The notes: generated by a model not told the origin, from the letters alone. DNA of 14,280 nt from Desulfobulbaceae bacterium (GCA_027011235.1 JALVAI010000020.1:1-14280), one strand, 5' to 3'; positions 1-7,455 are shown, counted from the first letter of the stretch. Translations and numbers: made by a program.

Positions 1-2925
1 GTCAACCACTCTTCTGATGTCGGGCATCACCGCTTCCAGGGGATGGCCGGTCAGGAAAAAGCCCACGGTTTCCTTCTCATGGGTGAGTTTTTTCAGCTCG
101 GGCCAGTCCTCGATATCGGGCAGCTCGATTTCCTGTTCCCTGCCGGCGGCAGATTCAGGACCGGCCAGGGCAAAGAGGTTCATCTGGCCGCTCATCCGGT
201 CCCGCTGCACCGCTTTGGCACGCTCAAGCGCCTGGTCAAGAACCTCCATATATTGGGCACGTTTTCCGCCCAGAGAATCAAAGGCGCCGGCCTTGATTAG
301 GCTTTCAATCACCTTGCGGTTGACCCTGGTGGAATCTATCCGGCCGCAGAAATCGGCCAAAGAGGAATAGGGGCCGTTTTTCTCCCGTTCCTCTATGATG
401 GAATCAAGGGCGGCACCGCCCACGTTCTTGACAGCGGCCAGGCCAAAGCGAATGCGATCGTTGATAACCGTGAAATCGTCAAATGATTCATTGATGTCCG
501 GCGGCAGCACCGGAATATCCATGCTTTTGCACTCGTTGATGTACTTGACCACCTTGTCGGTGTTGTCAACATCGCAGGAGAGCAGGGCAGCGAGAAACTG
601 GGCAGGGTAATGGGCCTTGAGATAGGCGGTCTGGTAGGCGATCAGGGCATAGGCGGCGGAATGGGATTTGTTGAAGCCGTAGCCTGCAAATTTTGCCATC
701 AGATCAAAGATATACTTGGCCTTGTCCTCGGGGATATTGTTTCTGGCCGCCCCCTGCATGAATTTACCCCGTTCCTCCTCCATGACCTCGGGGATCTTTT
801 TGCCCATGGCCCGCCTGAGAATATCGGCATCGCCCAGGCTGTACCCGGCCAGGATATTGGCGATCTTCATGACCTGTTCCTGGTAGACAATCACCCCGTA
901 GGTCTCTTCCAGGACCGATTTGATCTGGGGCAGGGGATATTCGGGCGGCCGTCTGCCGTGTTTGGTCTCGACAAAGGTTTCGACCATGCCTGAGTCAAGG
1001 GGGCCGGGCCTGTACAACGCGACCAGGGCAATCAAATCACTGAACTGTTCCGGAGCCATTTTGATAAGCAGCTCTCGCATGCCGTCGCTTTCCAGCTGAA
1101 AGACGCCCAGGCTGTCACCCCTGCAGAGAAGGGAATAGGTACGGGGGTCATCCATGGGAATTTTGGCCAGGTCAACCTCAAGGCCAATATCCTTTTTGAT
1201 CAGCTTCAATGCCCGGTCAATGACGGTCAGGGTTTTGAGGCCAAGAAAATCAAACTTTATCAGTCCGGTTTTCTCGGTGTATTTCATGTCATACTGGGTG
1301 AGGACCTCCTTGTTTGGCCCCACACAGAGGGGAAGATATTCGACCATGGGTTTGGGCGAGATGACCACGCCGGCGGCATGAATGGTCTTGTGGCGGGAAA
1401 GGCCCTCCAGGGTCTGGGACACGGAGAGCAGTTCACGGATGGCATCATCCTTCATCGCCTCCCGGAGCCGCGGTTCCTTGTCAATGGCCTTTTTCAAAGT
1501 GATTTTCAGCTCTTCCGGAACCAGCTTGGCAATCCGGTCAACCGTGGGCAGGGGGATCTCAAGCACTCGCCCCACATCCCGCAGCACAGCGCGTGCCTTC
1601 ATGGAACCATAGGCCACAATCTGGGCAACATGTTTATCGCCGCCGTAACGTCTGCGGACATAGCCGATCACCTCGTCACGCCGTTCCTTGCAGAAATCAA
1701 CATCAAAATCAGGCATGGACTGACGTTCGACGTTGAGAAAACGCTCGAAAATCAGTCCGTACGGGATGGGATCAATATCGGTGATGAACATACAGAAGGC
1801 AGCCAGGCTGCCGGCGCCGGAGCCGCGGCCCGGACCGACCGGTATCTTTTCTTTTTTGGCCCAGGTAATAAAATCGGCGACAATAAGAAAATAACCGGCA
1901 AATCCCATGGTGCGGATGACCTCGATTTCCATGGTCAGCCGGTCCCTGTACTGCTGTTCCAGCTCCGGGCTTACCTCCTGGAGCTCGCGTAGATGATCAA
2001 GACGGTCCTTAAGTCCGTCCCAGCAGGCCTTTTCAAACAGACTCTCGAGGCTTTCCCCTTCAGGCACCGGAAAAATGGGAAAATGGTGGGCGCCAAATGA
2101 TAGTTCAAGGTTGCAGCGCTCGGCAACCTCGACGGTGTTGGTCACTGCCTCGGGACAGTAGGCAAAGCGCTCGGCCATCTCGTCGGGAGATTTAAAGTAG
2201 AGCTCATCGGTGGAAAAGCGAAATCTCTTGGGATCGTTGATGGTCCTGCCGGTCTGGATGGCGAGCAACACCTCGTGTGCGTATGATTCCTCCCGGTTCA
2301 GGTAATGGCAGTCATTGGTTGCCACCAGCTTGATGCCCAGCTCCCTGCCCAGGGCCATCAACCCCTCGTTAACAACGCTTTGTTGGGCGATCCCATTTTC
2401 CTGGATCTCGAAATAGAGCCGGTCACCGAAAATTTTCTGCAGCTCAAGGGCCTTGGCCCGGGCGCCTCCCTCGTCATCATGGGAAATGCGCCAGGGAATT
2501 TCTCCGTGCAGGCAGGCGGTCAGGGCCAGGAGTCCTTCCTGGTGTTTGGCGATGGCCTCCTGATCAATACGCGGTTTGTAGTAAAACCCTTCGGTCTGGG
2601 CAATGGTGGCCAGCTTCATCAGGTTTTTATAACCGGTTTCATTCATGGCCAACAGGACCAGGTGAAAGTTGTGGCCCGCTGTTTTGTCATGGATCAGGCG
2701 GCTTTTTTCGGCCACATAAAATTCGCAGCCGATGATGGGCTTTATGCCTGCTTTCTTTGCCTTGTCATAAAACATCAGGGCGCCGTACATGGCCCCATGA
2801 TCGGTGACAGCCACGGCCCCCATATCATATTCAAGACTGCGGCTGATCAGGTCATCTAAGCGGATGGCCCCGTCAAGCATGGAAAACTGGGTATGGACAT
2901 GGAGATGAACAAAGGGTGCGGACAT
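1..2925 (-). CDS. dnaE: DNA polymerase III alpha subunit DnaE, C-terminus cut by window edge
   Basis: Catalytic subunit of the replicative DNA polymerase. The 975 codons present start at an ATG at 2925; about 190 C-terminal residues (OB-fold and tau-binding region in E. coli DnaE, 1160 aa) would lie outside the window. The N-terminal PHP domain begins HLHVHTQFSMLDG (H9, H11), followed by TDHG (D42, H43), CEF (E68), and later NFH, ACLHGE and NDCH. The polymerase core has GPGRGSGAGS, then PDFDVDF with catalytic D406 and D408, and KFDFLGLK with D559. These sit very close to E. coli D401, D403 and D555. Unlike E. coli DnaE, the PHP metal-binding residues look intact. No strong Shine-Dalgarno precedes the ATG, but the lipoprotein gene stops only 23 bp upstream, so cotranscription is likely. 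Identity is certain; proofreading activity of the PHP domain is inference. Confidence 0.98.
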   Translation of the reverse strand, partial: MSAPFVHLHVHTQFSMLDGAIRLDDLISRSLEYDMGAVAVTDHGAMYGALMFYDKAKKAGIKPIIGCEFYVAEKSRLIHDKTAGHNFHLVLLAMNETGYKNLMKLATIAQTEGFYYKPRIDQEAIAKHQEGLLALTACLHGEIPWRISHDDEGGARAKALELQKIFGDRLYFEIQENGIAQQSVVNEGLMALGRELGIKLVATNDCHYLNREESYAHEVLLAIQTGRTINDPKRFRFSTDELYFKSPDEMAERFAYCPEAVTNTVEVAERCNLELSFGAHHFPIFPVPEGESLESLFEKACWDGLKDRLDHLRELQEVSPELEQQYRDRLTMEIEVIRTMGFAGYFLIVADFITWAKKEKIPVGPGRGSGAGSLAAFCMFITDIDPIPYGLIFERFLNVERQSMPDFDVDFCKERRDEVIGYVRRRYGGDKHVAQIVAYGSMKARAVLRDVGRVLEIPLPTVDRIAKLVPEELKITLKKAIDKEPRLREAMKDDAIRELLSVSQTLEGLSRHKTIHAAGVVISPKPMVEYLPLCVGPNKEVLTQYDMKYTEKTGLIKFDFLGLKTLTVIDRALKLIKKDIGLEVDLAKIPMDDPRTYSLLCRGDSLGVFQLESDGMRELLIKMAPEQFSDLIALVALYRPGPLDSGMVETFVETKHGRRPPEYPLPQIKSVLEETYGVIVYQEQVMKIANILAGYSLGDADILRRAMGKKIPEVMEEERGKFMQGAARNNIPEDKAKYIFDLMAKFAGYGFNKSHSAAYALIAYQTAYLKAHYPAQFLAALLSCDVDNTDKVVKYINECKSMDIPVLPPDINESFDDFTVINDRIRFGLAAVKNVGGAALDSIIEEREKNGPYSSLADFCGRIDSTRVNRKVIESLIKAGAFDSLGGKRAQYMEVLDQALERAKAVQRDRMSGQMNLFALAGPESAAGREQEIELPDIEDWPELKKLTHEKETVGFFLTGHPLEAVMPDIRRVVD

Positions 2926-2948
2926 GGCTTCGTTTACAATGTGTATGG

Positions 2949-3905
2949 TTATCGTTGTTTTGGCAGACCGCGGACGCTTTCAAGCAGGGCGTCAGTAAAA
3001 TCAGCGCCCTCTATCCTGGCCCCGGTCAGATCGGCCTTGATCAGGTTGGCGCCCTTGAGACTGGCGCCGGTCAGGTCGGCCCCCCGCAGGTTGGCGCCGG
3101 GCAGGTTGGCATGGGAGAGATCAGCCCCGGCAAGGTTTGCCCCTTCCAGATTTGCCCGCCGCAGGTTAGCCATGCGTAAAAGAGCGCCGCGCAGGTTGGC
3201 CCCGGCCAGTTGCGCGGCCACAAGGTCAGCTTTTTTCAGGTTTGTCCCGGCCAGGTTGCAGCCGGGACAGTCCCTGGCCAGCCATTTGACCGTGGAACGA
3301 ATATTTTTTCCTCCTGTGTCGTCAGGGACAGGACGTTCTTCGCTGATGGATTTGCTGAATTGATCATTCTCTTCCTGTGGTTGCGTCTCTGCTACTGCCT
3401 GCTCTTCCTGTGGTCGGACCGATCTTTTACTGGCACGCAGTGAGCGGCGGTAACTTTTTTTCTTCGTTTTGACCGCATAATAGAGGTGTTTTGCATCACC
3501 TGGATATTGCGTGCCCTTGTACTTGAGGACACCGTTTCCCGTTGCAAGATGATACCTGCCATTGGCGGCAAGTACCTGGTAGCAGAGCAGGTCACCATAC
3601 CACCAGTGGCTCATGCGCATGCAGAGTTCCGCATCCTCACTCACGTCCCATTGGCCGATGTCCTTGTTGTTGTCAATGTCTTTGCCAAACAGTTTTCCCG
3701 AGTGATCAAAATAGAGATAGGACTCTTCGTCAAAGGACTTGAGAAACAGGGTATTGCCGTCCACAAGTTTCAGGACCGCATCCGGGGTCATGGGCCGGGC
3801 CCCGGCTTTCTGTTCAAGTTTTTTCACATTTGCCGGCCCGCAACCGGCAAGCAGAACGAGACAGGACAGGATGGAAAAATAACACCGGATGGAAAAATTT
3901 TTCAT
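2949..3905 (-). CDS. Outer-membrane-type lipoprotein with C-terminal pentapeptide repeats
   Basis: A 318-residue predicted lipoprotein. I chose the start at 3905 because it gives a classic signal peptide, MKNFSIRC followed by a hydrophobic core and the lipobox LAGC (C22); an upstream in-frame ATG at 4016 would bury it. Glycine, not aspartate, follows the lipid-bearing cysteine, which favours the outer membrane. Residues about 36-140 form a compact region rich in aromatic and polar residues, loosely like DUF995-type modules (weak call). Residues about 140-205 are a Lys/Arg- then Glu/Gln-rich linker. Residues 216-310 are 19 uninterrupted pentapeptides of the A(N/D)LXX type, predicted to fold as a right-handed quadrilateral beta-helix. 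The stop lies 23 bp before dnaE. Cytoplasmic pentapeptide proteins such as Qnr and MfpA mimic DNA, but export of this one argues against that role. Its function is unknown. Confidence 0.88.
   Translation of the reverse strand: MKNFSIRCYFSILSCLVLLAGCGPANVKKLEQKAGARPMTPDAVLKLVDGNTLFLKSFDEESYLYFDHSGKLFGKDIDNNKDIGQWDVSEDAELCMRMSHWWYGDLLCYQVLAANGRYHLATGNGVLKYKGTQYPGDAKHLYYAVKTKKKSYRRSLRASKRSVRPQEEQAVAETQPQEENDQFSKSISEERPVPDDTGGKNIRSTVKWLARDCPGCNLAGTNLKKADLVAAQLAGANLRGALLRMANLRRANLEGANLAGADLSHANLPGANLRGADLTGASLKGANLIKADLTGARIEGADFTDALLESVRGLPKQR
2976..3260 (-). repeat. 19 tandem pentapeptide-encoding 15-bp units
   Basis: The lipoprotein gene carries 19 consecutive 15-bp units here, visible on the plus strand as recurring caggttggc / caggtcggc blocks. 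They encode CNLAG, TNLKK, ADLVA and so on to ALLES, with leucine (or F/I) at the centre of each unit. The middle units are most alike at DNA level, so expansion by slippage or unequal recombination is plausible. Confidence 0.9.
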
Positions 3906-4228
3906 GGGTATGACCTGGTAGAGAAAATTATCAGCGCCTGTTTGATTACAGGCCCTTGCTTGTTGCCGATAAACCGGCATTGTTGAACCATATTTTACCG
4001 TTGCGGCCACAACCAATGATGAAAATTAACCTGAACGACAAAACTTCGTGGGCTATTTTCAGATATATAAAGAATCGGTCGAAAAGGCCGGGGCCTGGAT
4101 GCCAATAAACCAATACTGGATAAAGTAAAATATGAAAAATCAGAACGTTACATTGAATCCATCGAAAAGGATCTGTGGAGGGTATTTTACACGGTTACCG
4201 GAGTTTGTACATGCTTTTTTAAAAGGCC
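3906..4228. other. Non-coding gap between the MotA-like gene and the lipoprotein gene
   Basis: This 323-bp gap holds the upstream region of the lipoprotein gene. A minus-strand GATAAT at 3932-3927 could be a -10 box, but I see no good -35 partner. An inverted repeat sits at 3936-3953. The rest (4017-4228) is AT-richer; its plus-strand open frames are short and lack convincing starts. I found no clear terminator hairpin after the MotA-like gene. Confidence 0.6.
3936..3953. promoter_or_regulatory. Inverted repeat in the lipoprotein upstream region, possible operator
   Basis: GCCTGT-TTGATT-ACAGGC is a perfect 6-bp inverted repeat with a 6-bp centre. It lies just upstream of a GATAAT -10-like hexamer and about 30 bp before the lipoprotein start, where an operator would overlap the spacer or -35 region. 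Its function is inferred from position only. Confidence 0.3.
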
Positions 4229-5032
4229 TTATATCCGGCGGCCGAAACGTTCCCGAATCTTGGCCAGGGGCACGAGATCGGATTTTCGTTCCGAGGGGGT
4301 GAGAAAGGAGAGGAGTTTGGTCTTGAGAACCGTGGGGTTGAGTTCCGAGTCAATGGCAATGATGCCTTCCATGATGATTTTTTGCAGCAGCAGTTCCTGG
4401 TTGGTGCGTTCCCGGAGATTGGCGGCAAAGGGTACAAAAAAGAAGTTGGCAAAGATAAGACCATACAGGGTAGAGGTCAGGGCAACCGGGACGGTTGCCA
4501 GGATAACCGAGGTGTCGCCGATGCCGGCCAGCATGGAAATCAGGCCGACCACTGAACCAATAATACCAAAGGCCGGGAAAAAATCTCCGATGGTGCGCAG
4601 CACCCGTTCACTGTCTTCACGACGCAGTTTAAAAAAATACATTTCCGTGTTGAGGATGTCGCGAATCTGAGCCTGGTCATAATTATCCACCAGGCAGCCA
4701 AGGCCGCGGCGCAGAAAAAGTATCGAGGTCTCCTGTTCCTCATCCTGCAGGGAAAGCACCCCCTGCACCTTGGATTTTATGGCAAGATCAATCAGGATGT
4801 CGACTATTTCCGCCTCTGACTTAATCCTGTGCCGATAGGATGCCTTGACAACCTTAAAGGTGATCAGCAGCCGTTCCAGGCGGAAACTGAGCAGGGCCGC
4901 GGCAGCGGAGCCGCCGACCACGATCATGAATCCGGCCAGATTGAAATACATGCTGACGTTGCCCTTGATAAAGAAGCCGGCAACAAAGAGAAAGACACAG
5001 AGGAGGATGCCGATGATATTCAATCGCTTCAT
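4229..5032 (-). CDS. motA: MotA/TolQ/ExbB-family proton-channel stator subunit
   Basis: A 267-residue inner-membrane protein of the MotA family, the stator ring that partners MotB and converts ion flow into torque or force. Predicted membrane segments lie at about residues 4-22, 30-50, 153-172 and 180-201. The two prolines critical in E. coli MotA (P173, P222) match P153 (FFPAFG) and P201 (FFVPFA). The cytoplasmic loop has KSKVQGVLSLQDEE. Aligned by eye with E. coli SRQMGMFSLE, R90 becomes K88 and E98 becomes Q96, so the FliG-facing charges are not fully kept. The gene starts 10 bp after the MotB-like stop, giving the order B then A. No strong Shine-Dalgarno is visible, so translational coupling is plausible. 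The family is clear, but no flagellar gene is present, so a flagellar role is unproven. Confidence 0.9.
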   Translation of the reverse strand: MKRLNIIGILLCVFLFVAGFFIKGNVSMYFNLAGFMIVVGGSAAAALLSFRLERLLITFKVVKASYRHRIKSEAEIVDILIDLAIKSKVQGVLSLQDEEQETSILFLRRGLGCLVDNYDQAQIRDILNTEMYFFKLRREDSERVLRTIGDFFPAFGIIGSVVGLISMLAGIGDTSVILATVPVALTSTLYGLIFANFFFVPFAANLRERTNQELLLQKIIMEGIIAIDSELNPTVLKTKLLSFLTPSERKSDLVPLAKIRERFGRRI

Positions 5033-5042
5033 TTGCTGTATT

Positions 5043-6185
5043 TCATTTTATATTTTGTTGGGTCGCCCTTTGGGGAGGCGGCGGTTCCCTGGAAATAATA
5101 ATCTCCACCCTGCGATTGGCCTTGCGGTTGGCCGCCGTGGTATTTGGTTTGACCGGTCGATAATAACTATAGCCGGTGACCACGAAATGACTGGCCGGGA
5201 TATGTCCCTGTTCAATGAGAAACCGGGCAACCCGTCCGGCCCGGGCCGTGGAAAGCTCCCAGTTACTGGAAAATCTTGCCGAATGCATGGGCATGGAATC
5301 GGTATGGCCGATGACATTGATCATGTAAGGGGTCTGGCGAATAATGGGAATGAGCTTGCGCAGAGATTTTTTTGCTTCCTTGGTCAGTTCAGCCCGGCCC
5401 GAGGGAAACAGCAGGTCTCCGGTCAGAACGATGCGCATGGTTTTGTCAGGAATCAGCTCAACCGAGGCAAATTTTTCCAGTTTTTCATCGGCAACCGTTA
5501 TCTTTGACAGGTCATACATCCTGGTAATTATGGTTTCCGCCCGCTTCCCCTCTGCCGGTGATTTCCGGTCATCTGCTTTTTTTCCCTGGCTGCCGGTCTT
5601 TGTTCTTTCTGCCTTTTTCCGTTGTACCGCAGGTATGTCGGCTTTTTTTTGTTCAGATTTTTTTTCTTCCGGTGTTTTGCCTTCGAAAATGGCGTCTATG
5701 TCCGTGTCTGTGATTTTTTTATTAGAATTTTTTTTATTAGAACTTTTTGTATTAAAATTGATCGGTTGCCCGCCTGTTTTGGTCGGAATTGAGGTTGGCT
5801 CTGCCTTTTTTATCTGCAATCTCTGCGTATCGGAGACTACAGGGCTGATGGGATGGAAGGGCAGGGCAGGTGTCGGGGGGTCCGGTACGGGCATGGTGGT
5901 GCCGGCAACGACTTCCGGGCTCTCCTCGCTTAAAAATTCGCGGTGGGCCAGTTGATAGACAAACAGGGTCAGGAACAGGATGAACATGGTCATCATCAGG
6001 TCCGACCAGGCAACAGACCAGTGGGTCGACTTGGGGGTGCGGGACCGGAAAAAGGTGTCATCAACCACAAACACCGGATGACTTGCCAGATGGTCTATGT
6101 TCTTTCCGGTTCGGGACACCAGTTCTACAGGTTCTTCCGAAATTCTTCTGATAGATGATGTTTCCGGGGGGATAGGTCGATCCAT
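5043..6185 (-). CDS. motB: MotB-like stator subunit with OmpA-type peptidoglycan-binding domain
   Basis: A 380-residue partner of the MotA-like protein. A cytoplasmic N-terminus of about 57 residues, longer than in typical MotB, precedes one membrane helix with the signature WSVAWSDLMMTMFILFLTLF. D62 matches E. coli MotB D32, the proton-carrying aspartate. A Pro-rich and then Lys/Asn/Glu-rich low-complexity linker fills roughly residues 90-230. The OmpA domain (about 240-372) has the expected GHTDSMP, NWELSTARAGRVARFL and NRKANRRVEI motifs for binding peptidoglycan, so the channel is anchored to the cell wall. The gene follows the TIM-barrel gene by 42 bp and precedes the MotA-like gene by 10 bp, the reverse of the common motAB order. 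I see no Shine-Dalgarno before the ATG. The linker is encoded by several A7-A8 tracts. Confidence 0.9.
   Translation of the reverse strand: MDRPIPPETSSIRRISEEPVELVSRTGKNIDHLASHPVFVVDDTFFRSRTPKSTHWSVAWSDLMMTMFILFLTLFVYQLAHREFLSEESPEVVAGTTMPVPDPPTPALPFHPISPVVSDTQRLQIKKAEPTSIPTKTGGQPINFNTKSSNKKNSNKKITDTDIDAIFEGKTPEEKKSEQKKADIPAVQRKKAERTKTGSQGKKADDRKSPAEGKRAETIITRMYDLSKITVADEKLEKFASVELIPDKTMRIVLTGDLLFPSGRAELTKEAKKSLRKLIPIIRQTPYMINVIGHTDSMPMHSARFSSNWELSTARAGRVARFLIEQGHIPASHFVVTGYSYYRPVKPNTTAANRKANRRVEIIISREPPPPQRATQQNIK
5576..5757 (-). repeat. Cluster of A7-A8 homopolymer tracts in the MotB-like linker
   Basis: On the coding strand this stretch carries at least five runs of seven or eight A, seen on the plus strand as T runs near 5576, 5643, 5658, 5714 and 5728. 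Two adjacent units share T7-8 ATTAGAA and a third is a degraded copy, encoding the SSNKKNSNKK region. Such tracts are prone to polymerase slippage. Confidence 0.75.
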
Positions 6186-6227
6186 ATCACAATATTATCG
6201 CTTATCTAAGGGAAAAAATAAAGAAAA

Positions 6228-7040
6228 TTATGACGGCAGGAGATCAAGTAACCCTGTTGAATGGAGATATTGCATGGAAAGTTGGAGATCATGTTCGCTG
6301 TGCGGCTCAAGGGTGATCAGTGGACAAAGATTGTTATTGTTGAGATGTTGAAAAAGGCTTGGAAAATCAAAGTTTCCTGTGCCAGGTGCCTGGTGGGCAT
6401 CTGTCAAGCCGTCATTGTCGTGCAGGTGCAGTTGTCCAAGCCATGGTTCCAGTTCATCCAGCCATGGCTGCCATCCTGTGTTGGCAAAGGCCATGAGATG
6501 GCCGGTATCAAGGCAGAAGCCGACATTGTCGCCATCAAGCTCCTGCAACAGCCGTTTATGGGCCATTGGCCCGGTTTCATAGGTATTTTCAAAATGGACC
6601 CGTGTTCCTGCGGATGCGGCCAGATCAATAAGTGGTTGCCAGGTGGCAAGGGAGGTTTCCAGCCAGCGGTCAAACCGGGCCTGGTGTTTATTTGCCTCAA
6701 AGCCAAGATGACAGACAATGGCTTTGGGGCGAAATATTGGAATGAGCGCAAATGCCCGTTGCAGTTTTTCCCGGCTGAGGGCAACTACTCTTGGTTCAAA
6801 TCCACCCGGGGCCAAGTCGTGAAAGGGCGCATGCAGGGTGCAATCCAGTCCCTGCTGTTGCAGGATCAGGGCGATTTTTTCAAAATTATCCGGAGAACAG
6901 TCCCAGAACCATCCTCCTTCCAGCCCTATCTCCGGTTGTATCCGCCTGTCGATAAACAGCCCAAGCAGGTCCTTCTGCAGCCGGTCAAAGGGGGCATTCA
7001 CAAAACATCTGCCTGTAATAGCGGAGTATTTTTTGTTCAT
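6228..7040 (-). CDS. Sugar phosphate isomerase/epimerase-like TIM-barrel protein
   Basis: A 270-residue soluble protein of the xylose-isomerase-like TIM-barrel superfamily (AP endonuclease family 2 fold). Candidate metal ligands fall at the ends of successive beta-strands: LHAPF (H70), VCHLGF (H111), HFENTYE (E151), CLDTGH (D178, H181), LHLHDND (H205, H207, D208) and TLEPHS (E245). This set fits a divalent-metal enzyme acting on a sugar or sugar phosphate, or less likely an endonuclease-IV relative; the sequence does not give the substrate. The ATG at 7040 has no good Shine-Dalgarno, but no better start fits the first strand. The MotB-like gene begins 42 bp downstream without an obvious terminator between, so the three genes may share a transcript. 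A functional link to the stator genes is not evident. Confidence 0.85.
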   Translation of the reverse strand: MNKKYSAITGRCFVNAPFDRLQKDLLGLFIDRRIQPEIGLEGGWFWDCSPDNFEKIALILQQQGLDCTLHAPFHDLAPGGFEPRVVALSREKLQRAFALIPIFRPKAIVCHLGFEANKHQARFDRWLETSLATWQPLIDLAASAGTRVHFENTYETGPMAHKRLLQELDGDNVGFCLDTGHLMAFANTGWQPWLDELEPWLGQLHLHDNDGLTDAHQAPGTGNFDFPSLFQHLNNNNLCPLITLEPHSEHDLQLSMQYLHSTGLLDLLPS

Positions 7041-7254
7041 AAGAAGGTTATTGGAAAAAGTGGATAAACCAGCATGCCTTTGCGGCCCAACAAATTATTA
7101 TTTGATGATCACCATTTTTCAGCAGCGAGGGATAACATCGCTACAGCAATAAGATCAAATCGCAATTAGCCTTACTCTTGAACTCCTGTCATAAAAAAAC
7201 AAAAAAAATTCAGGAAGAAAAACTTGTTATTTTAGTCTGTTGTCTCGTCATATT

Positions 7255-7282
7255 GCACATCCAACATAATTGTTGCATGTGC
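7255..7282. other. 28-bp imperfect palindrome
   Basis: Outer arms GCACAT / ATGTGC and inner arms CAACA / TGTTG are separated by one mismatch, with a 4-base TAAT centre; 11 of 14 possible pairs match. It ends one base before the REP-like element begins, so it could be part of that element, a transcription-factor site or a small hairpin. Confidence 0.45.
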
Positions 7283-7283
7283 T

Positions 7284-7363
7284 GTAGGAGCGAATTTATT
7301 CGCCTGAGGAAAGCGTTATTTTATCTGAAATGGTTTCCCCAAGGCAGCTGAAGCCGCCCCTAC
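7284..7363. repeat. REP-like inverted pair (REPIN-like element)
   Basis: Two related 21-nt modules lie head to head. The plus-strand copy (7284-7304) starts GTAGGAGCGAATTTATTCG; the minus-strand copy (7363-7343) starts GTAGGGGCGGCTTCAGCTG. Each folds as a short hairpin after the GTAGG head, and both end GCC. Stem bases differ between copies but pairing is kept (A-T to C-G and A-T to G-C), which suggests selection on structure. Similarity continues inward (TGAGGAAAGC against TTGGGGAAACC). This resembles REP/REPIN elements moved by RAYT transposases. No transposase is in the window. Confidence 0.65.
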
Positions 7364-7420
7364 GGCCCTGGGTTGTGGGCAGAGCCAACCTTAGTGGTAA
7401 TCAGGAATAAAAAAAGTGGA

Positions 7421-7455
7421 CAAAAAAGCCCTGATTCTTACTTGAATCAGGGCTT
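7421..7455 (-). terminator. Rho-independent terminator of the torD-molybdoenzyme-FeS operon
   Basis: A perfect 12-bp stem, AAGCCCTGATTC / GAATCAGGGCTT at 7426-7437 and 7444-7455, encloses a 6-base loop. In minus-strand direction it is followed by a T run (7425-7422) and a second T run after a short gap. It sits about 30 bp after the Fe-S gene stop, a textbook intrinsic terminator. Confidence 0.92.

Noticed and set aside
2949..3260. Regular 15-bp periodicity considered as a CRISPR or minisatellite array
   Set aside because: The period is fully explained by in-frame pentapeptide codons, with no spacers.
2949..3905. Qnr/MfpA-like gyrase-protecting DNA mimic
   Set aside because: The protein has a lipoprotein signal and would be outside the cytoplasm, so it could not bind gyrase.
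4017..4228. Plus-strand frame reading DANKPILDKVKYEKSERY onward, possible decayed gene
   Set aside because: It has no start codon or ribosome site, runs into the MotA-like gene on the opposite strand, and matches no family I recognise.
4229..6185. Zorya-type defence system (ZorA/ZorB are MotA/MotB homologues)
   Set aside because: The MotA-like protein lacks the long ZorA cytoplasmic tail, and no helicase, nuclease or other Zorya component lies nearby.
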